A stretch of 64,000 nucleotides of DNA from Coriobacteriaceae bacterium AM113-163. Lineage in GTDB: Bacteria > Actinomycetota > Coriobacteriia > Coriobacteriales > Coriobacteriaceae. Where the stretch lies: contig JAQDWB010000007.1 of NCBI GenBank assembly GCA_027673765.1, forward strand, positions 1-64,000. Direction: 5' to 3'. Below the pieces are notes generated by a model. The model searched no databases. It was not told the DNA's origin and was given only the letters and a program-made list of their open reading frames with translations. Both the position numbers and the translations under genes were made by a program. Within the stretch, counting starts at the first letter, position 1, and each line of letters begins with the position of its first letter. This document shows positions 28,660-36,451 of the stretch, in pieces.

Positions 28660-28758
28660 GTCCCTCACGCCTGTTTTTGCGCTCTAGGTGATTGGAAGGC
28701 CTCCGGTTTCGACCGGGGGCCTTTTTCTATCTCGAGCCCGATCGCATTCGCATCACGC
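28628..28758 (+). promoter_or_regulatory. Trp-responsive attenuator region
   Basis: GGCGTGA right after the Trp codons (28628-28634) can pair with TCACGCC (28665-28671) to form an early hairpin before the terminator. Separately, 28629-28648 pairs with 28739-28758 over 20 positions with one mismatch, enclosing the terminator. So the segment just past the Trp codons has at least two mutually exclusive partners. The second pairing can form only in read-through transcripts. Confidence 0.65.
28697..28726 (+). terminator. Attenuator terminator of the Trp transporter operon
   Basis: GGCCTCCGGT-TTCG-ACCGGGGGCC (one wobble pair) is followed by TTTTT. It lies 37 bases after the leader peptide stop and upstream of the transporter start. 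Confidence 0.88.
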
Positions 28759-28803
28759 GCCTCCGCTTTTCTCTTGCAATCCCCTTCCGAAAGGATTTTC
28801 ACC

Positions 28804-29376
28804 ATGTCTCAGAACACCACCGCCACCCAGCCCCGCACCGTCCAGACCGCCGATCGCGGCAAACTCGATGTCCGCGCCCTCGTCTTGCTCGCCATCCTGC
28901 TCGCCGCCGGCTTCATCCTCAACTTCACCGTCGGCAAGGCAATCTCGGGCATCTCGGGCGGCATGATCAGCCCCGAGTTCATCATCTCGGCCTTCTGCCT
29001 CACCATCCTGGTCGTTCGCCCCAACATCGGCCAGGCGCTCGTCATTGGCCTCATCTCGGCTGCTGTGATCCAGATCACCACCACTTCGCCGTTCGTCGAT
29101 TTTGCCGCCGAGGGCATCGCTGCCATGCTCATGGCCGGCATCGTCAACGCCGCCGGCAAGAACGGTCAGGTCAAGCCCGCCATCGCCATTGTCGCAACCT
29201 TCCTGACCACCTTTGTCTCCGGCGCCATCTTCATGGTCATCAAGATGGCCATGCTCGGCGTGGTCGGCGAGCTCGCCGCCGCCATGTTGCCCGTCGTCGC
29301 CATGACCGCCGTCTTTAACGCCATTCTGGTCGGCGCCCTCTACCTGCCCATCCAGAAGGCCCTGAAGCTCAACTAA
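28804..29376 (+). CDS. trpP: ECF transporter S component, tryptophan (TrpP-like)
   Basis: A 190-residue integral membrane protein with about six spans (VRALVLLAILLAAGFILNF through VFNAILVGALYLPI). It is the substrate-binding S component of an energy-coupling-factor importer, with its own ATPase and T genes next to it. Specificity for tryptophan is inferred from the WWW leader peptide and attenuator upstream and from resemblance to the TrpP family. The ATG at 28804 follows AAAGGA; this Shine-Dalgarno can fold into a short hairpin (28778-28797), possibly adding translational control. Confidence 0.85.
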   Translation: MSQNTTATQPRTVQTADRGKLDVRALVLLAILLAAGFILNFTVGKAISGISGGMISPEFIISAFCLTILVVRPNIGQALVIGLISAAVIQITTTSPFVDFAAEGIAAMLMAGIVNAAGKNGQVKPAIAIVATFLTTFVSGAIFMVIKMAMLGVVGELAAAMLPVVAMTAVFNAILVGALYLPIQKALKLN

Positions 29377-29420
29377 CCCACAGTGCCCCATCGGTATAGA
29401 CTGTCCCAAACAACTAGCTC

Positions 29421-29464
29421 TTGGGGACGTTCTTAAACGACTAGTCATTAAAGAACGTCCCCAA
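29421..29464. repeat. REP-like palindrome inside the ECF operon
   Basis: TTGGGGACGTTCTT and its complement form a perfect 14-bp stem with a 16-base loop containing ACTAGT, between the S-component and ATPase genes. There is no T-run, so it is more likely a repeat or mRNA-stability element than a terminator. Confidence 0.55.
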
Positions 29465-29482
29465 TGACTATGAAAGGTATCC

Positions 29483-31234
29483 ATGGAAACGATCATCAAC
29501 GTCGACGATGTCTCGTTCTCCTATGGCACGCAGACCGAGCAGGCGCTCAGCCACATCTCGCTCAGCGTGAACAAGGGAGATTTCATCGGCATCATCGGGC
29601 CCTCGGGCGCCGGCAAGTCCACGCTTGCCGCCTGCCTGTCGGGCGCCGTGCCCCACCACTACACCGGCACGTTCTTTGGGTCCGTCATGGTTGACGGCCA
29701 CGACACCTGCGAGGTCTCGTTGACCGACGTGTCGCAAATCATCGGCAGTGTGCTGCAGGATATCGACACGCAGATGGTCGCTTCGGTCGTCGAGGACGAG
29801 ATGCTCTTTGGCCTCGAGAACTTTGGCGTTCCCCACGACCAGATCGAGCGGCGCGTGAGTGAAACGCTCGAGACCGTCGGCATCAGCGACCTGCGTGACC
29901 GCGAGATCGCCACCCTCTCGGGCGGACAGAAGCAAAAGGTGGCCATCGCCGCCATCCTCGCCATGCGTCCGCGCGTCTTGGTTCTCGACGAGCCCACCGC
30001 GGCACTCGACCCCGCCAGCTCCACGTTGGTCTTCGAGACGCTGCGTGAGGCAAACCGCGCGCTTGGAATCACCATCGTCGTCGTTGAGCAAAAGGTCGCC
30101 CTACTCTCGGAGTACTGCAACCGCGTGCTCGTGCTCAACCATGGCGAAATCGCGCTGCAGGGCGAGCCACACGAGGTCTTCGCGCATACCGACGAGCTCC
30201 GTGCCATCGGCGTCGACTGCCCTCGCGTCACGCGTATCTTCAATAGCCTCGAGGCCGATGGCCTGGTAAGCGGTACCCCTTGCTTGGATGTCGATGAGGC
30301 CGAGCGCCTGATTTCGGGCATCGTCGACCCCGCACACGCAAGCAGCGACATTCAGGCACCCGCCGGCTCACCGCACGCACCGTCGTTGCGCCCGCACGCC
30401 AAGGACGCCGAGCCCGTGCTCACCTTCGACCATGTTGAGTTTGCCTATCCCAATGGCGGCGCTGCCGTCCACGACCTCAACCTGACCCTCTATCCCGGCG
30501 AGCTCGTGGGCATCGTCGGCCAGAACGGTGCCGGCAAGACCACGCTCACCAAGCTGCTCACAGGCCTGCTTAAGCCCGCCTCGGGCAGCGTGCGCGTTAC
30601 GGGGCTGGATACCGCCGCGGTCCCCACGAGCCGCATTGCCCGCGAGGTCGCAACGCTCTTCCAAAACCCCGACCGCCAGATCTGTAAGGATACCGTACTC
30701 GACGAGGTCGCTTTTGGCCTGGAGCTTGCCGGCATCGACCGCGCCGAGGCTCTGCGTCGTGCTCAACTTGTTATCGACCGCTTTGGCCTGCCTGCCGATG
30801 AGGCACCTTTCTCGCTTTCGCGCGGCCAGCGACAAATGGTGGCGCTTGCCTCCGTCGTAGTGGTTGAGCCCAAGATCGTCGTGCTCGACGAGCCCACGAG
30901 CGGCCTTGATTACCGCGAGTGCATGACCGTCATGGAAACAGTGCGCACCATGGCCGAGCGCGGTTGCGCCGTGATTATGGTCTGCCACGATATGGAAGTT
31001 GTTTCCGACTTTGCCGAGCGTATCGTAGTAATGGCCGACGGTCACATCCTCGACCGCGGCCGCACGCACGAGCTATTCTCGAACATCGATCTCATGCGGC
31101 GTGCCTACGTGGAGCCTCCCCAGGTTATTGAACTCTCGCGCCGTCTGGCATCCTCCGTCTCTCCCGTCTTTGCACAGGTGAGCGAGGTCACCGATATCGT
31201 TCGCATTACCGAGGAGATGGTCCACCGTGGTTAA
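29483..31234 (+). CDS. ecfA: ECF transporter ATPase, fused EcfA-EcfA'
   Basis: Both ABC ATPase domains of the energy-coupling factor are in one 583-residue chain. Domain 1: Walker A GPSGAGKST, signature LSGGQKQKV, Walker B VLVLDEPTAALD. Domain 2 (from about residue 312): Walker A GQNGAGKTT, signature LSRGQRQMV, Walker B IVVLDEPTSGLD. Separate EcfA1 and EcfA2 are more common; the fusion fixes a 1:1 ratio. Residues 270-312 form an Ala/Pro-rich linker. The end overlaps ecfT by 8 bases. It powers the adjacent Trp S component in this dedicated operon. Confidence 0.93.
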   Translation: METIINVDDVSFSYGTQTEQALSHISLSVNKGDFIGIIGPSGAGKSTLAACLSGAVPHHYTGTFFGSVMVDGHDTCEVSLTDVSQIIGSVLQDIDTQMVASVVEDEMLFGLENFGVPHDQIERRVSETLETVGISDLRDREIATLSGGQKQKVAIAAILAMRPRVLVLDEPTAALDPASSTLVFETLREANRALGITIVVVEQKVALLSEYCNRVLVLNHGEIALQGEPHEVFAHTDELRAIGVDCPRVTRIFNSLEADGLVSGTPCLDVDEAERLISGIVDPAHASSDIQAPAGSPHAPSLRPHAKDAEPVLTFDHVEFAYPNGGAAVHDLNLTLYPGELVGIVGQNGAGKTTLTKLLTGLLKPASGSVRVTGLDTAAVPTSRIAREVATLFQNPDRQICKDTVLDEVAFGLELAGIDRAEALRRAQLVIDRFGLPADEAPFSLSRGQRQMVALASVVVVEPKIVVLDEPTSGLDYRECMTVMETVRTMAERGCAVIMVCHDMEVVSDFAERIVVMADGHILDRGRTHELFSNIDLMRRAYVEPPQVIELSRRLASSVSPVFAQVSEVTDIVRITEEMVHRG

Positions 31235-31973
31235 CGTCATCGACTATATGCCGGGCGACACACTGCTGCACCGCTTGAACCCGGTCGTCAAACTGGGCCT
31301 TGCCGCCGCCATCATCATCGGCATCTTCCTGTCCGACACCTACGTGGCGCTGTTGGGCTTTTTGGCACTCACCCTCGCACTGGGCGCCTATGCCGGTGTC
31401 GTCGACCGTCTGCTCTCGCTACTCAAGCTGCTGATTCCGCTCGCGCTTATCATGCTGGTGCTCCAGCTGGCCTTTATGCGCGACGGCAACGTGGTGTGGG
31501 GCTTTATCACCGACACGGGCCTCATTACCGGATCGAAGGCCTGCCTACGCCTGTTGGGCGTGGCGCTGCCACTCATCCTCATGCTTATGGTGACCAAGCT
31601 CAACGACCTCGCCAACGCCTGCGTCGAGGTGCTGCACGTGCCATATCGCTATGCCTTCACCTTTACCACGGCGCTGCGCTTTGTGCCGGTATTTGGCCAG
31701 GAAATGAACGCCATCATGGAGGCGCAGACTGCACGCGGCGTCGAATACGACACTAAGAATCCCGTCAAGAAACTCAAACTCATGCTGCCGCTGTGCGTGC
31801 CACTGCTTATTTCGAGTGTGGGCAAGACCGATGCCACCGCACTTGCTGCCGAGCAGCGCGGCTTCTACCTGCGCACGCGTGCGAGTTCGTATAAGCGCTA
31901 CCCCATCAAAAGCCTGGATATCGCCGTACTCATCATCAGCATCGCCCTTATCGCCATCGGCTTCCTGTTCTAG
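31227..31973 (+). CDS. ecfT: ECF transporter T component
   Basis: The membrane coupling subunit linking the ATPase to the S component. There are several spans in the N-terminal half (LAAAIIIGIFLSDTYVALLGF and on). The cytoplasmic coupling helices include the conserved Ala-Arg-Gly words (EAQTARGVEYD and AAEQRGFYLRTRA). A hydrophobic C-terminus ends at residue 248. Translation is coupled to ecfA by overlap. Last gene before a bidirectional terminator. Confidence 0.92.
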   Translation: MVNVIDYMPGDTLLHRLNPVVKLGLAAAIIIGIFLSDTYVALLGFLALTLALGAYAGVVDRLLSLLKLLIPLALIMLVLQLAFMRDGNVVWGFITDTGLITGSKACLRLLGVALPLILMLMVTKLNDLANACVEVLHVPYRYAFTFTTALRFVPVFGQEMNAIMEAQTARGVEYDTKNPVKKLKLMLPLCVPLLISSVGKTDATALAAEQRGFYLRTRASSYKRYPIKSLDIAVLIISIALIAIGFLF

Positions 31974-32001
31974 CAATCGCTGGCAGCAACCGGCAAATGC
32001 A

Positions 32002-32038
32002 AAAGGCCTCGGCTCGCACCAAATGAGCCGAGGCCTTT
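32002..32038. terminator. Bidirectional terminator between ecfT and the racemase gene
   Basis: AAAGGCCTCGGCTC and GAGCCGAGGCCTTT form a perfect 14-bp stem, with A/T tracts on both sides, between convergent genes. Confidence 0.88.
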
Positions 32039-32056
32039 ACTGTTTTCCCAGATAAA

Positions 32057-32091
32057 ACCTGCCAAAATAAACCTGTCCCTTTTTGGCAGGT
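32057..32091. repeat. REP-like inverted repeat
   Basis: ACCTGCCAAAA and TTTTTGGCAGGT flank CCTGTCCC. It resembles other short palindromes in this window that contain CTGTCCC or GGGGAC. It lies 6 bases past the racemase stop. Confidence 0.45.
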
Positions 32092-32097
32092 CGAGGG

Positions 32098-32844
32098 TTA
32101 TAGGCGGTAGAGGGCGCCGCTGCGGATGATGGACTCGCGTACCAGGACATCCATCGCATCAAGGGTGATCTCGGGCATCTCACGATACTTCTGCAGCACC
32201 GAAAGCTCCGTGCAGGCCAGGATGACGCGGTCGCAGCCGCTACGGGCGAACTCCCACATCACGCGGTCGAACTTATCCATATCGGGCTCGCGCCCGGCCT
32301 TCACATCATCGTAGATGAGCGACATCACGTCGGCCTGACGCTTCTCACTGGGATAGACGACCTCAACGCCCGCGGTCTCGCATTCGCGCCCATAGACGCC
32401 GGCGCCCACGGTACCGTCGGTGCCCATAATGCCGATCTTGCGCACCGGCTCGGCCGGCATGCTCAGGTTTGGATCGAACTCGCACTCCCCCATCACCGCG
32501 CCGGCCAGAGCATAGCGCACCGACTCGCGCGGCATGTGGATAATCGGCACCTTGGTAAACGACTGGATCTGGTCGTAGAAGTAGTGTGACGTGTTGCAGG
32601 GAATCGCTATGTGCGCGCAGCCCAGCGACTCGAGTGCCTGGGCACACTCCTTCATGGTCGCCAGCAGCTCGGTATGCTCACCGGTCTTGATGGCCAGCGT
32701 GCGGTCGGGCATGGTCGACTTGGAAAGCACCACCATGTCGATATGCTCCTGGTCGCACGTAGCCGCCGTATGGCGTACTACCTGGTCGTAGTAATACGAC
32801 GTGGCCTCGGCGCCCATGCCGCCAATAACTCCCAGCTTTTCCAT
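32098..32844 (-). CDS. Aspartate/glutamate racemase family protein
   Basis: A cofactor-independent amino-acid racemase with its two catalytic cysteines (IPCNTSHYFYD and ILACTELSVL) and the N-terminal GGMGAEATSYYYDQV, which is closer to aspartate racemase (YgeA/RacX type) than to MurI. The start at 32844 has CAAGGAGG upstream. It lies 84 bases downstream of an ATP-grasp ligase. That pairing suggests production of D-aspartate as the ligase substrate; substrate preference is inferred, not visible. Confidence 0.88.
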   Translation of the reverse strand: MEKLGVIGGMGAEATSYYYDQVVRHTAATCDQEHIDMVVLSKSTMPDRTLAIKTGEHTELLATMKECAQALESLGCAHIAIPCNTSHYFYDQIQSFTKVPIIHMPRESVRYALAGAVMGECEFDPNLSMPAEPVRKIGIMGTDGTVGAGVYGRECETAGVEVVYPSEKRQADVMSLIYDDVKAGREPDMDKFDRVMWEFARSGCDRVILACTELSVLQKYREMPEITLDAMDVLVRESIIRSGALYRL

Positions 32845-32928
32845 CGCCGCCTCCTTGGTGACGCCCACGCAATTGCGCGTTTCATACCCGCGCCCGCCCG
32901 ATACATACCGGACGGGCGCTACGCTCGT

Positions 32929-34185
32929 CTACTTGTAATACGTCTTGAACAGCTTATAGTGACGCAGCTTGGTGTGCCACATGCGCAACCAGCGGTTAAA
33001 GATAAAGTCTCCCTTCATAAACGAGGGATCGGCCCCCTTGCCCTCCTTGGCAAGACGATGCACCTTCGCGCGCAGCTCGGGAGCCTTGACGTACTTGTCG
33101 ACGACGCCCATGGGAACGACCATCCACAGCGCCTCGTCCTGCGCCGTCACAAATTCCGGCTCAAACGGGCGGCTATAGACGTACTCATCCACCACGTACT
33201 TGGCAACGTTAAAGCCGCTGTTGGTTACGTAGTAGTTGCTGCGGCCCTGACGGGTGTTAAAGTCAAAGAACTTAAACGAGCCATCGCGCTCGTCATACTT
33301 GACGTCAAAGTTGGAATAGCCCACAAAGTGAAGGTCCTCGAGCAGCTTGCGCACGCCACTCATAAGCTCATCATTGGGCTCGGTGATGATGCAGGCGTGA
33401 TTACCGACGCCATGGGGCTGATGCTCCTCGAGCAGCACGTGACCCAGGCACATCATGCGAACCTTGCCGTTGCGATCAGAATAGCTGGTGAGCACGCGCA
33501 TGTACTCGTCGTTGCCGGGCACGCGATCCTGCAAAATCAGGTCATCGGTGTAGCCACTGGCATAGGAATCGCGGATAACCTGCTCCAACTCGGCGCGGTC
33601 GGCAATCTCATAAGCCTTCTTCTGACCCTCGAACTCATGCTGCCACCACATGATGCCGTCGGAAGGCTTCAGGATCATCGGGTAGGGGAAGTCAATCTGG
33701 TCGAGCACCTCGGCAGGTGCCTCTCCTTGCGTGTTGAGCATCTGCGCAGTAAAGGTAAACGTATGCGGATAGGGCACACCGTGCTTCTCGCACAGCTCGT
33801 AGAAGATCTCCTTCTTCTGGCACTGCTCAAGCATGCTATAGGGCGCGTAAGGCGCAACGATGTTATCCGCCAGCTCGTTGGCATCCTTGGCCTGGGCCAC
33901 CAGGGCAACATAGTTATCGCCGCAGCCCATCAGGACAATCGTCTTGTCGGCATGCGCCCGAGCGATACCGTTGACGGTCTTAAGCATCACGGGCATGGTG
34001 TCGATATCCACGTTAGGCGTGTAGTCGATAATCTGGCTGCGATACGCAGGGCCCGTCTGATACTTGCCAAAGACCAGGCTCTTGACCTGATACTCCTCGT
34101 AGAAGGCGCGCGCCACCGAATACGCGTTGATGTCGCCGCCGAGCAGCACGGGAATAAACTCGCGCTCTGTAAACTGCAATGCCAT
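32929..34185 (-). CDS. ATP-grasp carboxylate-amine ligase, probable D-aspartate ligase
   Basis: A 418-residue ATP-grasp enzyme. The N-terminal pre-ATP-grasp region is PVLLGGDINAYSVARAFYE. The ATP site includes YPMILKPSDGIMWW and the metal-site FFDFNTRQGRSNYY. It resembles the ligase that attaches D-Asp to the peptidoglycan stem peptide in enterococci (Aslfm type), and the adjacent racemase fits that role. The acceptor would be UDP-MurNAc-pentapeptide, at the diamino-acid side chain. Other amino-acid ligases with this fold are possible. Confidence 0.75.
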   Translation of the reverse strand: MALQFTEREFIPVLLGGDINAYSVARAFYEEYQVKSLVFGKYQTGPAYRSQIIDYTPNVDIDTMPVMLKTVNGIARAHADKTIVLMGCGDNYVALVAQAKDANELADNIVAPYAPYSMLEQCQKKEIFYELCEKHGVPYPHTFTFTAQMLNTQGEAPAEVLDQIDFPYPMILKPSDGIMWWQHEFEGQKKAYEIADRAELEQVIRDSYASGYTDDLILQDRVPGNDEYMRVLTSYSDRNGKVRMMCLGHVLLEEHQPHGVGNHACIITEPNDELMSGVRKLLEDLHFVGYSNFDVKYDERDGSFKFFDFNTRQGRSNYYVTNSGFNVAKYVVDEYVYSRPFEPEFVTAQDEALWMVVPMGVVDKYVKAPELRAKVHRLAKEGKGADPSFMKGDFIFNRWLRMWHTKLRHYKLFKTYYK

Positions 34186-34406
34186 GGAAACTTCCTATCA
34201 TGAACTGCCCACACGACGGGCGGTCTTTGTGCAACTGATTTATTCTAGCGTGCCGAGCCGCCGGCACCCAAAGCTCCACCGTATCTATGGCAATCGGCGT
34301 AATTATCCAGCACGAAGGCGGCAATCACCGGTGTACGACAACGGGGCAATGAACCCACCGTTGTTGTAGGATTCAACATGTTGCCCGCCCCGTCGAAAGG
34401 TGCACC

Positions 34407-35039
34407 GTGCCCCAGGCTCATCCGATCAACAGCCCCATCATTGACGCCGCAAAGCGCGAGCTTGCGGATCGTGCCCAGACGGCAGCTCCCCTACGCACCG
34501 CAAACGATGCTTACAACGGGCCTGCCCGCATCGTCTCAATCAACACATCGGAGCACAAAGGCACGCGTAAGTCACCCGTCGCCGACGGGCACGACACCGT
34601 CATCGAGCAGTTTGGCCTCGCCTCCGATGCGCACGCCGGGCATTGGCATCGCCAGGTTTCCTTTTTAGCTGCAGAGTCTATCCAGACGGCGCAGGCGCGC
34701 GGGCTCGATGTGCACGAGGGCGACTTTGGCGAGAACTTCACAACCCAGGGCATCAACCTGCTCTCGCTCCCCCTGGGAACGCAGCTCAAGATTGGCAGCG
34801 AAGTACTCGTCGAAATCAGCCAGATCGGCAAAGTCTGCCACACCCGCTGTGCCATCTACTATCTCGCCGGCGACTGCATCTTCCCCCACGAGGGCATTTT
34901 TGGCGTCGTGTTACAGGGCGGAGAAGTCCATATCGGTGACGACATACAGGTGGTCAAGCTCGGCGATGGCACCTGTTCCTTCACTCCCGCCGAGGCACTC
35001 AAAGAGGTGGAGCAGGCTCGTCGCGAAGGAACCCTATAG
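34407..35039 (+). CDS. MOSC-domain protein
   Basis: A 210-residue protein whose body is a MOSC domain, the C-terminal fold of molybdenum-cofactor sulfurases. It includes HAGHWHRQVSFLAAES, GDFGENFTTQGINL and the cysteine-containing KVCHTRCAIYY. MOSC proteins carry or transfer sulfur. A GTG start at 34407 is preceded by AAAGGTG. No molybdopterin genes are visible nearby. Divergent from the ligase gene. Its exact function is unknown. Confidence 0.8.
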   Translation: MPQAHPINSPIIDAAKRELADRAQTAAPLRTANDAYNGPARIVSINTSEHKGTRKSPVADGHDTVIEQFGLASDAHAGHWHRQVSFLAAESIQTAQARGLDVHEGDFGENFTTQGINLLSLPLGTQLKIGSEVLVEISQIGKVCHTRCAIYYLAGDCIFPHEGIFGVVLQGGEVHIGDDIQVVKLGDGTCSFTPAEALKEVEQARREGTL

Positions 35040-35107
35040 TTGCAAAACCCCACGTTAAGGTAGCTTTTACAACCAAGAATCCCGCTGCAACAGGGTGCCG
35101 TAACGTT

Positions 35108-35211
35108 AAAGTTGAACTCTATGGTTTCTCAACAATTCACCATTCCCGCAGGTCAAGGCCAAAGCCTCAAGTTCAACTTGACCCTTTAGAACCTTTAAGG
35201 TTCAAGTTGAG
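35108..35211 (+). promoter_or_regulatory. Cluster of CAAGTTCAACTTG-like sites
   Basis: The 13-bp perfect palindrome CAAGTTCAACTTG lies at 35168-35180. Related half-sites are AAAGTTGAACT at 35108-35118 and TTCAAGTTGA at 35201-35210. The cluster lies upstream of the secreted hydrolase gene and may be operators of an unknown repressor. Confidence 0.35.
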
Positions 35212-35273
35212 GTCGAAAGCAGTAGTAGAATACAGCTCGACCAATAACCTACGATTGATTGCAGAGGGACTGG

Positions 35274-36407
35274 ATGCAGCATTCGAATCATCGCACCGCA
35301 GCGCTCATCGCGTCGAAGCCGGCTCGTATCATCACGAGCGCCGCGCTCGCCGTCGCGCTGACGGCCACGCCGATGCTCTCCCCCGTCGCGGCCTATGCCG
35401 CCTCGCAGGCAACGCAGGATCAGCTTTCCGCCGCCCAGAAAAAAATCGAGGACGCTACGAGCGCCTACAACGACGCTCGAACCAAGCTCGAGGATCTGCA
35501 AAAGCAGATCGACTCCAATGAGGCGAACATCGATAAGATTGAGGCCGAGCTACCCGAGCAGCAGGCCAAGGCAAGCTCCGCCATGCGCGATCTGTATAAG
35601 TACCAGAAGGGCACCAGCCCCATCGTGAGCTTCCTGGTAAACACGCAGAGCTTGGGTGACTTTATCACCACCTGCAAATACACCAACCAGATTACGAGCT
35701 CGAGCGTCGACGAGATCGAAGAGCTTAACAAGATGCAAACCGAGCTCGAGCAGAACAAAACCGAGCTCGATCAGGCCAAGTCTCAGCTCGAGGGCGAGCA
35801 AAAGAATGCCGAGGACGCGCTAGCCCAGGCACAGCAGCTCCGCAGCGAGGCGCAGGCAAAGGCTGAGCAGGAAAATGCCGCCGAACTGGCTAAGCTCGAG
35901 GCCGACAAAGCTGCTGCCGCCGAGAAGATCTCGGGTACCGGCGTGAGTGGCAATAACTCCAGCAGTCAGGCCACCAACTCCAACACCACCATCGACACCA
36001 CGGTGAACAACTCCAACAGCGGCAATTCCGATTACGACTCGTTTATTAACGAGTGGACGAGCCGCATCGACAACTACCTCGCCGGCTCCCCTATGGCAGG
36101 CCAGGGCTATAACTTTGCCGTCGCCGCCTGGAACACCGGCGTCGATCCCCGTTGGTCCCCCGCTATCGCCTGCATCGAGAGCAGTAAGGGCCTCTATTGC
36201 GCCGGCTCCTATAACGCCTGGGGCTGGAGTGCCCGCGGCGGTGGCTGGCGTAGCTTTGGCAGCTGGAGCGAGGCTGTCTCCGCCCACGTTGCTTACCTGG
36301 GCGCCAACTATGGCTCCACGCTTACCCCGGCAGCCGCCAAGAAGTACTGCCCGCCCACGTGGCAGGACTGGTACAACAAGGTCGCCAATCAAATGAACCG
36401 TATTTAA
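35274..36407 (+). CDS. Secreted coiled-coil protein with lysozyme-like domain
   Basis: A cell-wall hydrolase candidate of 377 residues. A signal peptide spans residues 1 to about 42 (hydrophobic ITSAALAVALTATPML, ending AAYA). Then comes a long coiled coil (about 45-225; LEDLQKQIDSNEANIDKIEAE, EQNKTELDQAKSQLEGE) of the kind that regulates wall hydrolases, a Ser/Asn/Thr linker, and a C-terminal domain from about residue 255. That domain (NTGVDPRWSPAIACIESSKG, YNAWGWSARGGGW) resembles lysozyme/transglycosylase folds, with a possible catalytic Glu in IES. The ATG at 35274 follows AGAGGGA. Confidence 0.78.
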   Translation: MQHSNHRTAALIASKPARIITSAALAVALTATPMLSPVAAYAASQATQDQLSAAQKKIEDATSAYNDARTKLEDLQKQIDSNEANIDKIEAELPEQQAKASSAMRDLYKYQKGTSPIVSFLVNTQSLGDFITTCKYTNQITSSSVDEIEELNKMQTELEQNKTELDQAKSQLEGEQKNAEDALAQAQQLRSEAQAKAEQENAAELAKLEADKAAAAEKISGTGVSGNNSSSQATNSNTTIDTTVNNSNSGNSDYDSFINEWTSRIDNYLAGSPMAGQGYNFAVAAWNTGVDPRWSPAIACIESSKGLYCAGSYNAWGWSARGGGWRSFGSWSEAVSAHVAYLGANYGSTLTPAAAKKYCPPTWQDWYNKVANQMNRI

Positions 36408-36418
36408 GTGCAACTGCA

Positions 36419-36444
36419 AAGGGGCCCCAAGCGGGGCCCCTTTT
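36419..36444. terminator. Bidirectional terminator between hydrolase and kinase genes
   Basis: AAGGGGCCCC-AAGC-GGGGCCCCTT is a perfect 10-bp stem followed by TT on the plus strand, between convergent genes. Confidence 0.8.
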
Positions 36445-36451
36445 CGATTAT

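Noticed and set aside
32611..34203. 530-codon plus-strand frame opposite the ATP-grasp ligase
   Set aside because: The opposite strand carries clear ATP-grasp motifs; this frame has no motifs and no start signal.
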